From: Blautia faecis
GTDB lineage: Bacteria; Bacillota; Clostridia; Lachnospirales; Lachnospiraceae
Assembly (NCBI RefSeq): GCF_020554845.1
Contig: NZ_JAJCIA010000009.1
Coordinates: forward strand, 48,586-112,585
Direction: 5' to 3'
DNA: 64,000 nucleotides
Made by a program: the position numbers and the translations under genes. Below the pieces are notes generated by a model, which did no database searches, was not told the DNA's origin, and saw nothing but the letters and a program-made list of their open reading frames with translations. Positions 45,071 through 54,781 of this stretch are shown in pieces (within the stretch, counting starts at the first letter, position 1; each line of letters opens with the position of its first letter).

Positions 45071-47722
45071 TTATCTCTTAAGCTGCTCAAGCTGTGTTTC
45101 AACCTTATCTTTCATCTCTTTGTACTTCGCAAGCTTCTCCTTCTCTGCATCAACCTTGGCAGCAGGAGCCTTATTTACGAAATTTGGATTATTCAGCATT
45201 CCCTCACAGCGGGCGATTTCCTTAGTCAGTCTCTCCTGCTCCTTTGTCAGTCTCTCAAGTTCTTTTTCCTTGTCAACAAGGTCTTCCAGAGGCATATAAA
45301 CAACTGCATTGGAAACAACAACAGAAACTGCATCCTCACCGATACCAGTCTTATCCTGCTGAACATGGATTTCTTTTGCAAAAGCAAGATTTGCAAAGGA
45401 TTTCTTGCTGTTCTCATACATCTGACAGATAGCAGCATCTTTTCCAACAATGATCAGATGTGTTTTTCTGTTCTGCGGAACATTCATGCTGGTTCTTGTG
45501 TTACGGATGCCACGGACAACTTCCTGGAAACTTCCGATTGCAAGCTCAGCCTCAGGAGAATTCCACTCGTCCTTATATACCGGCCAGTCAGAGATCATTA
45601 TGGACTCTTCCTCCGGAAGCAGTGTGCAATAAATTTCCTCTGTGATAAATGGCATAAACGGATGAAGCAGCTTCAGTCCCTGGGTCAGCGCTGTGCGAAG
45701 TGTCCAGAGAGCCTCGTTTGCCGCCTTTGGATCCTCTTCTGCCTTCCACAGACGAACCTTGGCGATCTCAATGTACCAGTCGCAAAGCTCATCCCACAGG
45801 AAATCATAGATCTTCTGAACCGCAATACCCAGCTCATATTTTTCCATATTGTCGGTTACTTCTTTGATCACATTGTTCAGTCTGGAAAGGATCCATTTGT
45901 CCTCAGCGCAAAGAGAACCAATCTCCGGCTCCGTTACATCCTTTCCTTCCAGATTCATAAGAACGAAACGAGAAGCATTCCAGATCTTATTTGCAAAGTT
46001 ACGGCTGGATTCTACACGCTCCCAGTAGAAACGCATATCGTTTCCAGGTGCATTACCAGTCATCAGAGTAAGACGAAGAGCATCTGCGCCGTACTTGTCG
46101 ATTACTTCCAGCGGGTCAATACCATTTCCAAGGGATTTACTCATCTTGCGGCCCTGGGAATCTCTTACCAGACCATGGATCAGTACATGATGGAACGGTG
46201 TCTTGCCAGTCTGCTCAAGAGCAGAGAATACCATACGGATAACCCAGAAGAAAATAATGTCATATCCGGTTACCAGCACATCTGTTGGATAGAAGTACTC
46301 CAGTTCCGGTGTCTTATCCGGCCAGCCAAGTGTGGAGAATGGCCACAGAGCAGAGCTGAACCAGGTATCCAGCGTATCCTCGTCCTGATGAAGATGCGTG
46401 CATCCGCATTTCGGACATTTTTCCGGCATTTCTCTTGCAACTACAGTCTCACCGCACTCATCGCAGTAGTAAGCCGGGATTCTGTGTCCCCACCACAGCT
46501 GACGGGAAATACACCAGTCACGGATGTTCTCCAGCCAGTGAAGGTAAGTCTTGTCAAAACGCTCCGGGACGAATTTCAGATCTCCATCCTCAAGAGTCTT
46601 GATAGCAGCTTTGGCCATTTCGTCCATCTTTACAAACCACTGAGGCTTGATCATCGGCTCTACAGTTGCATGGCAGCGGTCATGAGTTCCAACGCTGTGA
46701 TTGTGCGGAACAACCTTTACCAGAAGACCAAGCTTGTCCAGATCCTCTACCATGGCTTTTCTTGCTTCGTAACGATCCATGCCGGCGTATTTACCACCCA
46801 GCTCATTGATGGTAGCATCATCATTCATGATGTTAATTTCCGGAAGGTTGTGTCTCTTTCCAACCTCGAAATCGTTAGGGTCATGTGCCGGTGTGATCTT
46901 TACGCATCCGGTACCAAATTCTTTATCAACATACTCATCGGCAATAACCGGGATCTCTCTGTCTGTGAGAGGAAGCTTCAGCATTTTGCCAACAATGTCT
47001 TTGTAACGGTCATCATCCGGGTTTACTGCAACTGCAGTATCTCCAAGAAGTGTTTCCGGACGTGTTGTTGCAATTTCCACGAATTTTCCTTCTTCTCCAA
47101 CAACCGGGTAATTGATGTGCCAGAAAAATCCGTCCTGATCCTCATGCTCAACCTCTGCATCGGAAATGGAAGTCTGGCATACCGGACACCAGTTGATGAT
47201 ACGGGAACCTTTGTAGATGTAGCCTTTTTCATATAACTTGATGAAGACTTCCTGTACAGCCTTGGAGCATCCCTCATCCATGGTGAAGCGTTCTCGCTCC
47301 CAGTCTGCAGAAGCACCAAGCTTCTTCAGCTGGTTGATAATTTTTCCGCCGTACTCTTCTTTCCACTCCCAGGCATATTCCAGGAATTTCTCACGACCGA
47401 TTTCTGCCTTGTCGATGCCTTCTTTTTTCAGTTTCTCAGTAACCTTAACCTCTGTAGCAATAGCTGCATGGTCAGTTCCCGGCTGCCACAGTGCTTCGTA
47501 GCCCTGCATTCTCTTGAAACGGATGAGAATGTCCTGCATAGTTTCATCAAGTGCATGTCCCATATGCAGCTGTCCGGTTACGTTTGGCGGCGGCATAACA
47601 ATGGTAAATGGTTTCTTATCCGGGTTTACTTTTGCATGAAAATATCCGTTGTCCATCCATTTCTGGTAAAGACGTTCCTCGATTCCTTTTGGATCGTAGG
47701 TCTTTGCAAGTTCTTTGCTCAT
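45071..47722 (-). CDS. valS: Valyl-tRNA synthetase
   Basis: An 883-residue class Ia synthetase. The HIGH motif is HMGH in PPPNVTGQLHMGHALDE (about residues 45-60), KMSKS is in GRKMSKSLGNGIDP, a CP1 editing domain lies between, a zinc-like CDECGE...CPKCGC knuckle is present, and the C-terminal coiled-coil arm (EKELERLTKEQERLTKEIAR) is typical of ValRS. The ATG at 47720-47722 follows TTAGGAGG. Expression is controlled by the T-box leader upstream. Confidence 0.97.
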   Translation of the reverse strand: MSKELAKTYDPKGIEERLYQKWMDNGYFHAKVNPDKKPFTIVMPPPNVTGQLHMGHALDETMQDILIRFKRMQGYEALWQPGTDHAAIATEVKVTEKLKKEGIDKAEIGREKFLEYAWEWKEEYGGKIINQLKKLGASADWERERFTMDEGCSKAVQEVFIKLYEKGYIYKGSRIINWCPVCQTSISDAEVEHEDQDGFFWHINYPVVGEEGKFVEIATTRPETLLGDTAVAVNPDDDRYKDIVGKMLKLPLTDREIPVIADEYVDKEFGTGCVKITPAHDPNDFEVGKRHNLPEINIMNDDATINELGGKYAGMDRYEARKAMVEDLDKLGLLVKVVPHNHSVGTHDRCHATVEPMIKPQWFVKMDEMAKAAIKTLEDGDLKFVPERFDKTYLHWLENIRDWCISRQLWWGHRIPAYYCDECGETVVAREMPEKCPKCGCTHLHQDEDTLDTWFSSALWPFSTLGWPDKTPELEYFYPTDVLVTGYDIIFFWVIRMVFSALEQTGKTPFHHVLIHGLVRDSQGRKMSKSLGNGIDPLEVIDKYGADALRLTLMTGNAPGNDMRFYWERVESSRNFANKIWNASRFVLMNLEGKDVTEPEIGSLCAEDKWILSRLNNVIKEVTDNMEKYELGIAVQKIYDFLWDELCDWYIEIAKVRLWKAEEDPKAANEALWTLRTALTQGLKLLHPFMPFITEEIYCTLLPEEESIMISDWPVYKDEWNSPEAELAIGSFQEVVRGIRNTRTSMNVPQNRKTHLIIVGKDAAICQMYENSKKSFANLAFAKEIHVQQDKTGIGEDAVSVVVSNAVVYMPLEDLVDKEKELERLTKEQERLTKEIARCEGMLNNPNFVNKAPAAKVDAEKEKLAKYKEMKDKVETQLEQLKR

Positions 47723-48095
47723 AATTTTCCTCCTAAAAAAAGAGCCCCTCACACAATTGTGTGAAGGGCGAAATTAACGCGGTACCACCTTCATTATGTG
47801 CAAAATGCAAAGTACTGTTTCCCTGAATTCATTTACAGTCTTCGCTCTGTTGTACACATATCTCTTTCCTGTAACGCTGGAATTGCGTGAAAACTTACTG
47901 CAGATATCACTGCCTGTTCAGTTTCCCGGCTCAGAAGCTACCTTCAGTGAATGCGGATCTCGAAATGTCTTCCACCACAGTTATCCCTGGACATTTCTCT
48001 CTGGGAGGGCATTTACTTACTCCTCTTCTTCAACGCTTTTCGCTGCAGCGGTCTGATCTCCTTGTAAATAGCCGGAAAAAGCCGCCACTTTTATG
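47723..48095 (-). ncRNA. T-box leader of valS
   Basis: On the minus strand the T-box bulge sequence AAGGTGGTACCGCG lies at 47778-47791. The terminator GCCCTTCACACAATTGTGTG with its complement is at 47744-47769 and is followed by seven T, 20 bases before valS. Uncharged tRNA-Val would pair with the T-box UGGU and stop the terminator forming. The stem I region extends to about 48095. I could not place the specifier codon with certainty. Confidence 0.92.
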
Positions 48096-48185
48096 GATAT
48101 AACTATAATTGCATTCTTCCGGCTTGTCAAGCTAATTTCAAAATTTCACAATTACACCGCTCAGACAGTGTTTTCTCAATATTTT

Positions 48186-51100
48186 TTATTCCACACTCTT
48201 TAAGGATTCCACCATATCAATGGTTTTCAGCTTAAAATGCATCACCCCATTCACCACAATGGAAAATATGCTTGTCAGAATTCCACTGTATAAAAAGCTC
48301 AGCGGCTTAATATTTCGTCCAAACATAACTGCATCTACCTCAACCGTAGTAATCACATACCTGTGAATGAGAATTCCAAACACTGCTCCAAACATAATTC
48401 CAAGCACTGTCAGGATCACGTTTTCCCGAAGCACATACTGGGAGACCTCTCCGTCATAGAAGCCAAGCACCTTCAAAGTTGCCAGTTCCCTCTGTCTTTC
48501 TGTAATATTGATATTATTCAGATTATACAATACCACAAAAGCCAGCATTCCTGCGGAAACGATCAGCACCAGGATCACCGCATCCAGAGTGCTCAGCATA
48601 CGGTCAACCTGTGATGCCAGACTACTGGTATAACTGATGCTGAGAGCACCAGGATTAGCAAGGATCCGGGTTCCTGCCATTTCCAGATCATCCTTACAGT
48701 CTTCCTGCATAGTAAACACAATGTTCTCATACTCCGGCATTTCCCCGAACGTCTGCTCATAAACCCTGGGCGTCATATAAAGGTAATGGCTCATATAATT
48801 CTCTGTGATCACAGCCACCCTCACCTTATATTCCTTATCTCCCTTTTTCAGGGGAATCATATCCCCCACCTTTAATCCCAGCAGGGATGCTGTTTTCTCG
48901 GAAATAGCAGCACCTTCGTCGGTAAGCTCATATGTTTCCCCGGTAATACGGTTCTTTAAGGTTACATCCCTTGCAAACTCACTCAGTCTCTCTGGCACAA
49001 ACAGATAAATACTGATGTTGGAGCTGCCTTTCGGAGCACTGATCTTCGTCATCTGTACCCGATTGCAATGGGCGATTTGCTCATTTTCCTTCATGTATTC
49101 AAACAGCTCTGCATGTTCTTCCTCTGTAGCATCGCTGTCCTCAATCACCATTCCGTCATAATGCTGAAGCTCCCGGTACTGAATAGCGGCAATATCACTG
49201 ATGGAATCCTGAATCCCAAAGCCAACCAGCATCAGTCCCATGCTTCCTGCAATTCCAAAGACCGTCATGATCAGGCGCTTCTTGTAACGGAAAAGATTTC
49301 GAATTGTGGACTTCCAGGAAAAGCTTAAATGCTTCCATATAAATGTGAGCCGCTCCAGCAATACCCGCTTGCCCTCTTTCGGAGCCGGTGGGCGCATAAG
49401 AGAGGCCGGTGTCTCCTGCAGCTCCTTTCCACTTGCAAAAAGAGTCGCTCCAACTGTACATACAACAGAGGCTGTGGAAGCGATCAATGCGAAGCCAGGC
49501 TGATAATCAATGGAAATGGTATTTGCCACATTGTGATACATAATCCCATAAGCAGTTATAATAATGTATGGAATGATTTTCTCTCCGATCAGCATTCCCA
49601 GCACACTGCCAAGAAGAGTTGCAAAAAATGCATAACAGATATATTTTGCTGCAATAGCAGACTTCTTATATCCCAATGCCTTCAAGGTACCGATCTGGGT
49701 TCGCTGCTCCTCCACCATACGAGTCATAGTGGTAAGACTGATCAATGCCGCTACCAGGAAAAAGATGACCGGGAAAACCTGACCGATGTTTCGAAGACGG
49801 TCTGCATTATCACCGTAATCCGTATATTCCGGAAGCTCCTCCCTATCTGTGACCATCCACTCCGGCATTTCCAGATCTTCCAGTTCCTTTTTCGCATCAT
49901 CCAGCTTCTGCTGATTCTCGGCAATCTCATCCTCCGCATCTTTTTTGGCGTCTTCGTACTCTTTCTTTCCATCTGCAAGGTCTTTCTCACCTTTTTTCAA
50001 GTCTTTAACCGCATCCTGAAGCTTTTTCTCATTGTCTGTAATCTCTTTTTCACCGTCTGCAAGCTTCTTCTCATTGTCTGCGATTTCTTTCTCACCATCG
50101 GCAAGCTTCGCCTCATTTTCTGCAATTTCTTGCTCTCCGGAAGTAAGCTTTGCCTCATTTTCCGCGATTTGCCGGGCACCGGAATTATACTGTTCCAGAC
50201 CGGAAGCATACTGCGCTTCACTGTCATTCAGCTTTGCCACATTGGCATCCAATTCCGCCTGTCCGGCAGCCAGGGTCTCTGCATTGGAATCAATTTCTTT
50301 CTGGGCTTTATTCAGTTTTTTCTTTGCTGCCTTTAACTGCTTCTGACCTTTTTCCAGTTCCTGTTCCCCTGCCTCTATCTCAGCTTTCGAAGCAGCAAGA
50401 GTATTCTCCTGTTCCTGAATCTGAATCCATCCGGCGTCAATCTCTGCCTGACCTGCTGTTATCTGTTCCCGTCCAGCATTCAGCTCGCTTTCTTTCTGAG
50501 AAAGCTGGGAAAGTCCATCCTCGACTGCTGCAAGCCCGCTTTCCAACTCACTTCTGGTCGCTGCAAGCTGCTGCCGCTGACTCTCAATCTGCGCTTCACT
50601 TGCCTGAATCTGCTGGCTTACCGCCGCCTCCTGTTCTTCCAGTGCAGACACCTGAGCTGCCAGAATATCTATTTCCTCCTGGGAAACATCCGGATTTTCC
50701 AGTGCTGCGTTGTAACTTGCGCGTACTATCTCAAGCTGACTCTGCAGCTCCGTCAGCTGAGCTTTTGCACTTTCCAAAGCACTTATTCCATCCTGAAGCT
50801 GTGCTTCTCCTGCTGATACCTGGGAAAGTCCATCTGTAATCTGCTGCTTCTGGGCATTTAACTGGGTTCTGGTACTTTCGATCTGCTGCTGTCCGGCAGT
50901 GATCTCCGCTTTTGACTGATCCAGTTCACTTTGCTTTGTTGTCAAAGTCTGCTTTGCGGCTTCTAACTGCTGTTCGCCTGCCTCAAGCTGGGCTTTTCCA
51001 TCTGCAAGTTTCGCTTTATTTTCATCTAAAGTCTTCTGATTTTCCTCTAATTCTGCCAGACCACTGGTTACCTGCTTCTGCGCAGAATCAAGCTGAGCCT

Positions 51101-52256
51101 GTCCGTCAGCAAGCTGGGCTTTTGCAGCACTTACCTGACTCCATCCATCATCCAGCTGGCTTCTGGCCGTGTCGAGCTGGCTTTTGCTGGAGGAAAGCTG
51201 ATTCTTGGCAGATTCCAGCTGACTTTTTCCATCAGCAAGCTGCGCTTTCGCATCTTCTAACTGGTTTTTCCCATCAGCAAGCTCTGTCTTCGCATCTTCC
51301 AGCTGTTTTTTTCCATCGGCAAGCTCTGTTTTTGCGTCTTCTAACTGGGATTTTCCATCTTCATACTCTTGCCTTCCGTCTTCTAAATCCTTTTCACCTT
51401 TATCTAATTCTTCTTTTGCGTCAGCGAGTTTTTCATCTGCCTCTTTTTTCCCATCGTCCAGCTTCTTCTGGGCATCATCGATTTCCTCCTGTGCATCTGC
51501 CTTCACAGATGCAAGGCGGATCTGACAGCAATCATCTGCTATGTTTTCAACACGGTCTTTGATCTTGGCGATCAGATTCTCATAACCGTCTGTATAACTT
51601 GTAAGGCCCTTTGCACCATGAACGGTCACATAAATCTGCGTATAAATTTCCTGGTCAAAATCTTCCGGGAGCACATATCCAAATCCATTGACTTCACCAG
51701 TTCCAAGGGTGGTATTTCCTCTATTAAAGGAAATATAAAGAGGACTTCTTCCAGTTCCCACTACCGTATATTCTGTGGTCACAAGAACGAGGGAATCTCC
51801 TTCTTCAAGCAAAGCCACCTTATCTCCTACCTTATATTCATTGGAAGAAGCAAATGTGCTATCCAGAAAAATCTCTCCACTTTTTTCCGGAAGGCGTCCC
51901 TCCTGCACATCCAGTTTATTCACTGTGTCATTTATGGATTCAATGTGAAGAACCTTCTGCTTCTGGCCTTCCCCGCACATCACATCGGTAGACCAGGCAC
52001 CTTCTGCGGACTCGATGCCATCTATACTTTCTATGGAAGAAACATCATCAGATGTCAGGCCCATTGTGCCCACAACCTTGATATCCATCAGGCTGCTTTC
52101 GTCATAATAGGCATCTCCGGAATAGCGCATATCCGGCGAGGAAGCCTGAATACCGGAAAAGAAGGCCACTCCAAGAGCCACGATCAGAAGAATGGAGATA
52201 AACCTGGATTTGCTTTTTCGGATCTCCATCCAGAATTCTTTTCTTAATGCTTTCAT
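48186..52256 (-). CDS. FtsX-family ABC exporter permease with a very long coiled coil
   Basis: A 1356-residue permease. The first membrane helix is at residues 18-38, followed by an extracellular MacB-like periplasmic domain (to about 260), then roughly 500 residues of charged coiled coil built from 14-residue units such as ELADGKKQLEDAKT, then three helices of an FtsX domain (VFPVIFFLVAALISLTTMTR onward), a second extracellular domain and a last FtsX domain ending near VESLKSVE. With the ATPase encoded 7 bases upstream it forms a MacB/LolCDE-like machine. The coiled coil would project well beyond the membrane. Substrate unknown; similar Firmicute proteins are linked to peptide export or envelope stress. 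Confidence 0.88.
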   Translation of the reverse strand: MKALRKEFWMEIRKSKSRFISILLIVALGVAFFSGIQASSPDMRYSGDAYYDESSLMDIKVVGTMGLTSDDVSSIESIDGIESAEGAWSTDVMCGEGQKQKVLHIESINDTVNKLDVQEGRLPEKSGEIFLDSTFASSNEYKVGDKVALLEEGDSLVLVTTEYTVVGTGRSPLYISFNRGNTTLGTGEVNGFGYVLPEDFDQEIYTQIYVTVHGAKGLTSYTDGYENLIAKIKDRVENIADDCCQIRLASVKADAQEEIDDAQKKLDDGKKEADEKLADAKEELDKGEKDLEDGRQEYEDGKSQLEDAKTELADGKKQLEDAKTELADGKNQLEDAKAQLADGKSQLESAKNQLSSSKSQLDTARSQLDDGWSQVSAAKAQLADGQAQLDSAQKQVTSGLAELEENQKTLDENKAKLADGKAQLEAGEQQLEAAKQTLTTKQSELDQSKAEITAGQQQIESTRTQLNAQKQQITDGLSQVSAGEAQLQDGISALESAKAQLTELQSQLEIVRASYNAALENPDVSQEEIDILAAQVSALEEQEAAVSQQIQASEAQIESQRQQLAATRSELESGLAAVEDGLSQLSQKESELNAGREQITAGQAEIDAGWIQIQEQENTLAASKAEIEAGEQELEKGQKQLKAAKKKLNKAQKEIDSNAETLAAGQAELDANVAKLNDSEAQYASGLEQYNSGARQIAENEAKLTSGEQEIAENEAKLADGEKEIADNEKKLADGEKEITDNEKKLQDAVKDLKKGEKDLADGKKEYEDAKKDAEDEIAENQQKLDDAKKELEDLEMPEWMVTDREELPEYTDYGDNADRLRNIGQVFPVIFFLVAALISLTTMTRMVEEQRTQIGTLKALGYKKSAIAAKYICYAFFATLLGSVLGMLIGEKIIPYIIITAYGIMYHNVANTISIDYQPGFALIASTASVVCTVGATLFASGKELQETPASLMRPPAPKEGKRVLLERLTFIWKHLSFSWKSTIRNLFRYKKRLIMTVFGIAGSMGLMLVGFGIQDSISDIAAIQYRELQHYDGMVIEDSDATEEEHAELFEYMKENEQIAHCNRVQMTKISAPKGSSNISIYLFVPERLSEFARDVTLKNRITGETYELTDEGAAISEKTASLLGLKVGDMIPLKKGDKEYKVRVAVITENYMSHYLYMTPRVYEQTFGEMPEYENIVFTMQEDCKDDLEMAGTRILANPGALSISYTSSLASQVDRMLSTLDAVILVLIVSAGMLAFVVLYNLNNINITERQRELATLKVLGFYDGEVSQYVLRENVILTVLGIMFGAVFGILIHRYVITTVEVDAVMFGRNIKPLSFLYSGILTSIFSIVVNGVMHFKLKTIDMVESLKSVE

Positions 52257-52263
52257 CTCTCAC

Positions 52264-52980
52264 CTACCACTCAATTTCTTCTACCGGGGTTGGATGGGCA
52301 TTCAAAGTCATCTGTGCCACCTTGCCGTTTTTTATTTTAATCACGCGATCTGCCATAGGCGTCAATGCAGAGTTATGAGTGATAACCACTACTGTCATCC
52401 CCTTCTGGCGGCACATATCCTGTAAAAGCTTGAGAATCGCCTTACCAGTCTGGTAATCCAGAGCGCCTGTTGGCTCATCGCAAAGGAGCATCTTCGGATT
52501 CTTGGCAAGAGCTCTTGCAATGGAAACTCTCTGCTGTTCACCGCCTGATAACTGGGCAGGAAAATTTCCAAGTCTGTGTTTCAGACCCACCTCTTCCAAA
52601 ACAGTTTTCGGATCCATGGGGTTCTTACAGATCTGTCCTGCCAGTTCTACGTTTTCCAAGGCTGTCAGATTGGGAACCAGATTATAAAACTGAAAAACAA
52701 ATCCAATATCGTCCCTGCGGTAGCTGGTGAGCTGGCGGTTATTGTATTTCGCTATATTCCTTCCATCTACCCAGATCTGACCGCTGGTGGCAGTATCCAT
52801 TCCGCCCAGAATATTCAGAACCGTAGTCTTGCCAGCACCACTGGGCCCTACGATCACGGCAAACTCGCCTTTAGCTATGTTAAAGCTGATCTCATCTACT
52901 GCGATTATTTTTACTTCTTTCGTTCCATAAATCTTAGAAACCTTTTCAAGGTGAATATAGTTTTCTGTGGTACCCTGCAA
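52264..52980 (-). CDS. ABC transporter ATP-binding protein (MacB/LolD type)
   Basis: A 238-residue ATPase. Walker A is GPSGAGKTT (about residues 41-49), the signature is [15 protein letters not shown], Walker B is [11 protein letters not shown], and the switch histidine is in ITHNS. It energises the coiled-coil FtsX permease encoded just downstream. Confidence 0.93.
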   Translation of the reverse strand: MQGTTENYIHLEKVSKIYGTKEVKIIAVDEISFNIAKGEFAVIVGPSGAGKTTVLNILGGMDTATSGQIWVDGRNIAKYNNRQLTSYRRDDIGFVFQFYNLVPNLTALENVELAGQICKNPMDPKTVLEEVGLKHRLGNFPAQLSGGEQQRVSIARALAKNPKMLLCDEPTGALDYQTGKAILKLLQDMCRQKGMTVVVITHNSALTPMADRVIKIKNGKVAQMTLNAHPTPVEEIEW

Positions 52981-53085
52981 TTTATCACACTCCTGTTTTT
53001 CAAATATATTTTAATTTTAGTATAGCATTGCAGGTTTTTTTGTTCAATCAGAGAAAGTATGAAATTTCTATAAAGATAACTATAC

Positions 53086-53112
53086 GTTACTGGTCACGGA
53101 GTAAACAGTAAC
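53086..53112. repeat. 27-nt intergenic hairpin, GTTACTG/CAGTAAC copy
   Basis: GTTACTG and CAGTAAC are exact inverse repeats 13 bases apart. Same length and spacing as at 9184 and 54230. Confidence 0.55.
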
Positions 53113-53174
53113 AACTATACCAATCGCGTAGGATATGAATTCAAGTGTGCAGTTATAAAAATTATAGTTATTTC
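53112..53174. repeat. Internally deleted copy of the 165-bp palindromic element
   Basis: AACTATACCAATCGCGTAGG, then a GTGTGCAG/TATAAAA segment and TATAGTTATTTC, match the two ends of the element at 54579-54743, but the central part and most of the right arm are missing. It touches the hairpin at 53086-53112 on one side and the SH3 gene terminator on the other. Confidence 0.6.
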
Positions 53175-53224
53175 AAAAACAGCCTCTGACTTTCCCAGTA
53201 AAAAAGTCAGAGGCTGTTTTTCTT
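53175..53224 (-). terminator. Terminator of the SH3-repeat gene
   Basis: AAAAACAGCCTCTGACTTT and AAAGTCAGAGGCTGTTTTT form a very stable stem of about 18 bp flanked by A and T runs, so it works in either direction. Confidence 0.9.
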
Positions 53225-53233
53225 TCCTGCTCA

Positions 53234-54205
53234 TCAATTGCAGAATATATAATTACAATCTGCATATCCGTATTTCATAAGGCGTGGAGAATATACATAC
53301 CAGTATTTATCTGAACTGGAATCAATTACTACCACAGTATCACCGGTATTCAGTTCACCAATCTCATTTGCCGCATCATATCCCATAGCGGATCGAAGAG
53401 CCAGATATCCGGTAGGCACTTTTACATACAAGGTAGCATATGCATTTCCACCCACCAGATAATCTTTGTTTACAAATCCATTGGTATCATATTTCGGGGA
53501 ATACACATACCAGTACTGGGAATCACTTGTGTCCAGAAGCTGTACGGTATCGCCGGAATATAATTCCCCGATTTCATTGGAAGCATCATATGCCTTCATA
53601 TTGCGAAGTGCCAGATAGCCCTTGGCAACACTGACCGTTCTTACTTCGCCAAAATAGCTGGAATCTGTATCCAGTCCCTCTTCTCTGTACAGGTACTCCT
53701 GGTTCACATATCCATAGCCGTCCAGTTTCGGGGAATACACATACCAGTACTGAGAATTGCTACTGTCGGAAACCCAGACGGTATCTCCCGAATAGAGCTC
53801 ACCGATTTCATTAGATGCATCATATTCCGGTGCATTGCGAAGAGCCAGATATCCGGTGGAAACGCTTACGGTCCACATTGTATCATAGGAAGATACGGAA
53901 GATGTCACAGAATCCAGATAATCATTATTCACGTATCCGAAATCGTCATACTTAGGAGAGTATACATACCAGTAACCAGTAGCTCCAGTGTAATCCATCA
54001 CTTCCACCAGGTCACCACTGTAAAGTTCTCCGATCTCATTACCGCTATTATAGGATGTATCTGTCCGAAGTGCCAGATATCCAGTAACAACATTCACACG
54101 GTAAGTATTACAGGAAGCCTCTGCCTCCTGCGTAGTTCCGGGAACTGAAAATGCAAGGGCTGCAGCTGCAAGAACAGGTATGCAAATCTTCTTCATTTTC
54201 GTCAT
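53234..54205 (-). CDS. Secreted protein with four bacterial SH3 repeats
   Basis: A 323-residue protein with a signal peptide (MTKMKKICIPVLAAAALAFS, cleavage near AEASC) and then four repeats of about 70 residues, each with GYLALR...NEIGEL..GD.V followed by YWYVYSPK..GYVN..YL. SH3b domains of this kind bind peptidoglycan or cell-wall partners. No enzymatic domain is attached. The ATG at 54203-54205 follows AAGGGGG; an upstream in-frame start would lack a ribosome site and add a non-signal leader. Confidence 0.88.
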   Translation of the reverse strand: MTKMKKICIPVLAAAALAFSVPGTTQEAEASCNTYRVNVVTGYLALRTDTSYNSGNEIGELYSGDLVEVMDYTGATGYWYVYSPKYDDFGYVNNDYLDSVTSSVSSYDTMWTVSVSTGYLALRNAPEYDASNEIGELYSGDTVWVSDSSNSQYWYVYSPKLDGYGYVNQEYLYREEGLDTDSSYFGEVRTVSVAKGYLALRNMKAYDASNEIGELYSGDTVQLLDTSDSQYWYVYSPKYDTNGFVNKDYLVGGNAYATLYVKVPTGYLALRSAMGYDAANEIGELNTGDTVVVIDSSSDKYWYVYSPRLMKYGYADCNYIFCN

Positions 54206-54229
54206 AGAAAAATCCCCCTTCATATAGTC

Positions 54230-54256
54230 GTTGCTGTCCACCCCATGACCAGCAAC
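54230..54256. repeat. 27-nt intergenic hairpin with compensated stem, GTTGCTG/CAGCAAC
   Basis: GTTGCTG and CAGCAAC pair perfectly with a 13-base spacer. Compared with GTTACTG/CAGTAAC at 53086, the fourth base pair has changed on both sides (A-T to G-C), which keeps the stem. Confidence 0.55.
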
Positions 54257-54347
54257 ATACAATTTTCTGAAAAAACACTTTTTTCATGTATTTATATATG
54301 AAAATTATAACGGATTAACCATGGCTTTTCAACTCCGTTTTTCTTAT

Positions 54348-54580
54348 TATACACCACCTGACTCTGTTTTTTGTAATGCTTCATTTCCATCTTCTGTGCC
54401 ATAATTGCGCAGCATAAAACTGTCCTCTACAGCTTCTTTCATATTGGTAGCGTCTGCATAATTATTATTCAGGATTAGCTTATCTAAACCATAGCAGGTC
54501 TGCCCTTTAATGTAATGATCAAATTCCAGTTTAAAGCTATACCGATCTGTATCGGGGTCACTTGCAATAGACGAAAGACT
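54348..54580 (-). pseudogene. C-terminal or internal remnant of a CotH-family spore coat kinase gene
   Basis: Without any start codon, the minus strand reads DRYSFKLEFDHYIKGQTCYG, then LDKLILNNNYADATNMKEAV and EDSFMLRNYG before a stop. The pattern FDHY.KGQ...GL.KL.LNN...D...MKE is the diagnostic N-lobe of CotH kinases, which phosphorylate spore coat proteins in Bacillus. Only about 75 codons remain. The 5' side ends exactly at the palindromic element starting at 54579, so the rest was lost by insertion and deletion. Confidence 0.7.
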
Positions 54581-54743
54581 AGTACATCGCTTCGTAAATA
54601 ACTATACCAATCACGTAGGATGTGGATTCGAGTGTGCAGGTATAAAAACGCAGGCGTAGCGGGCTACGCCGAGGCTTTTATACCTGTGCAATCGGATTCA
54701 CAGACAAGTGAGTGGTATAGTTATTTCGAAAACGATGTACTAG
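54579..54743. repeat. 165-bp near-perfect palindromic element (MITE-like)
   Basis: The ends are CTAGTACATCG (54579-54589) and its exact inverse CGATGTACTAG (54733-54743). Inside, AAATAACTATACCA pairs with TGGTATAGTTATTT, GCAGGTATAAAA with TTTTATACCTGTGC, and GGCGTAGC with GCTACGCC at the centre. Nearly the whole length can fold into one hairpin. A degraded second copy lies at 53112-53174. No coding sequence is inside. Confidence 0.8.
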
Positions 54744-54781
54744 TATTTCCCTTAGAGCGTATAAAAAAGCACTTATCAGAA

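Noticed and set aside
45008..47236. Very long plus-strand open frame antisense to valS
   Set aside because: It mirrors the codon structure of valS, has no ribosome site and reads as low-quality sequence rich in Cys, His and Ile. The same holds for the long frames antisense to prmA, uvrB, ltaS and the coiled-coil permease.
49900..51500. Regular short repeats that might suggest a CRISPR array
   Set aside because: They are the in-frame 14-residue coiled-coil units of the permease gene, varying in sequence and without unique spacers.
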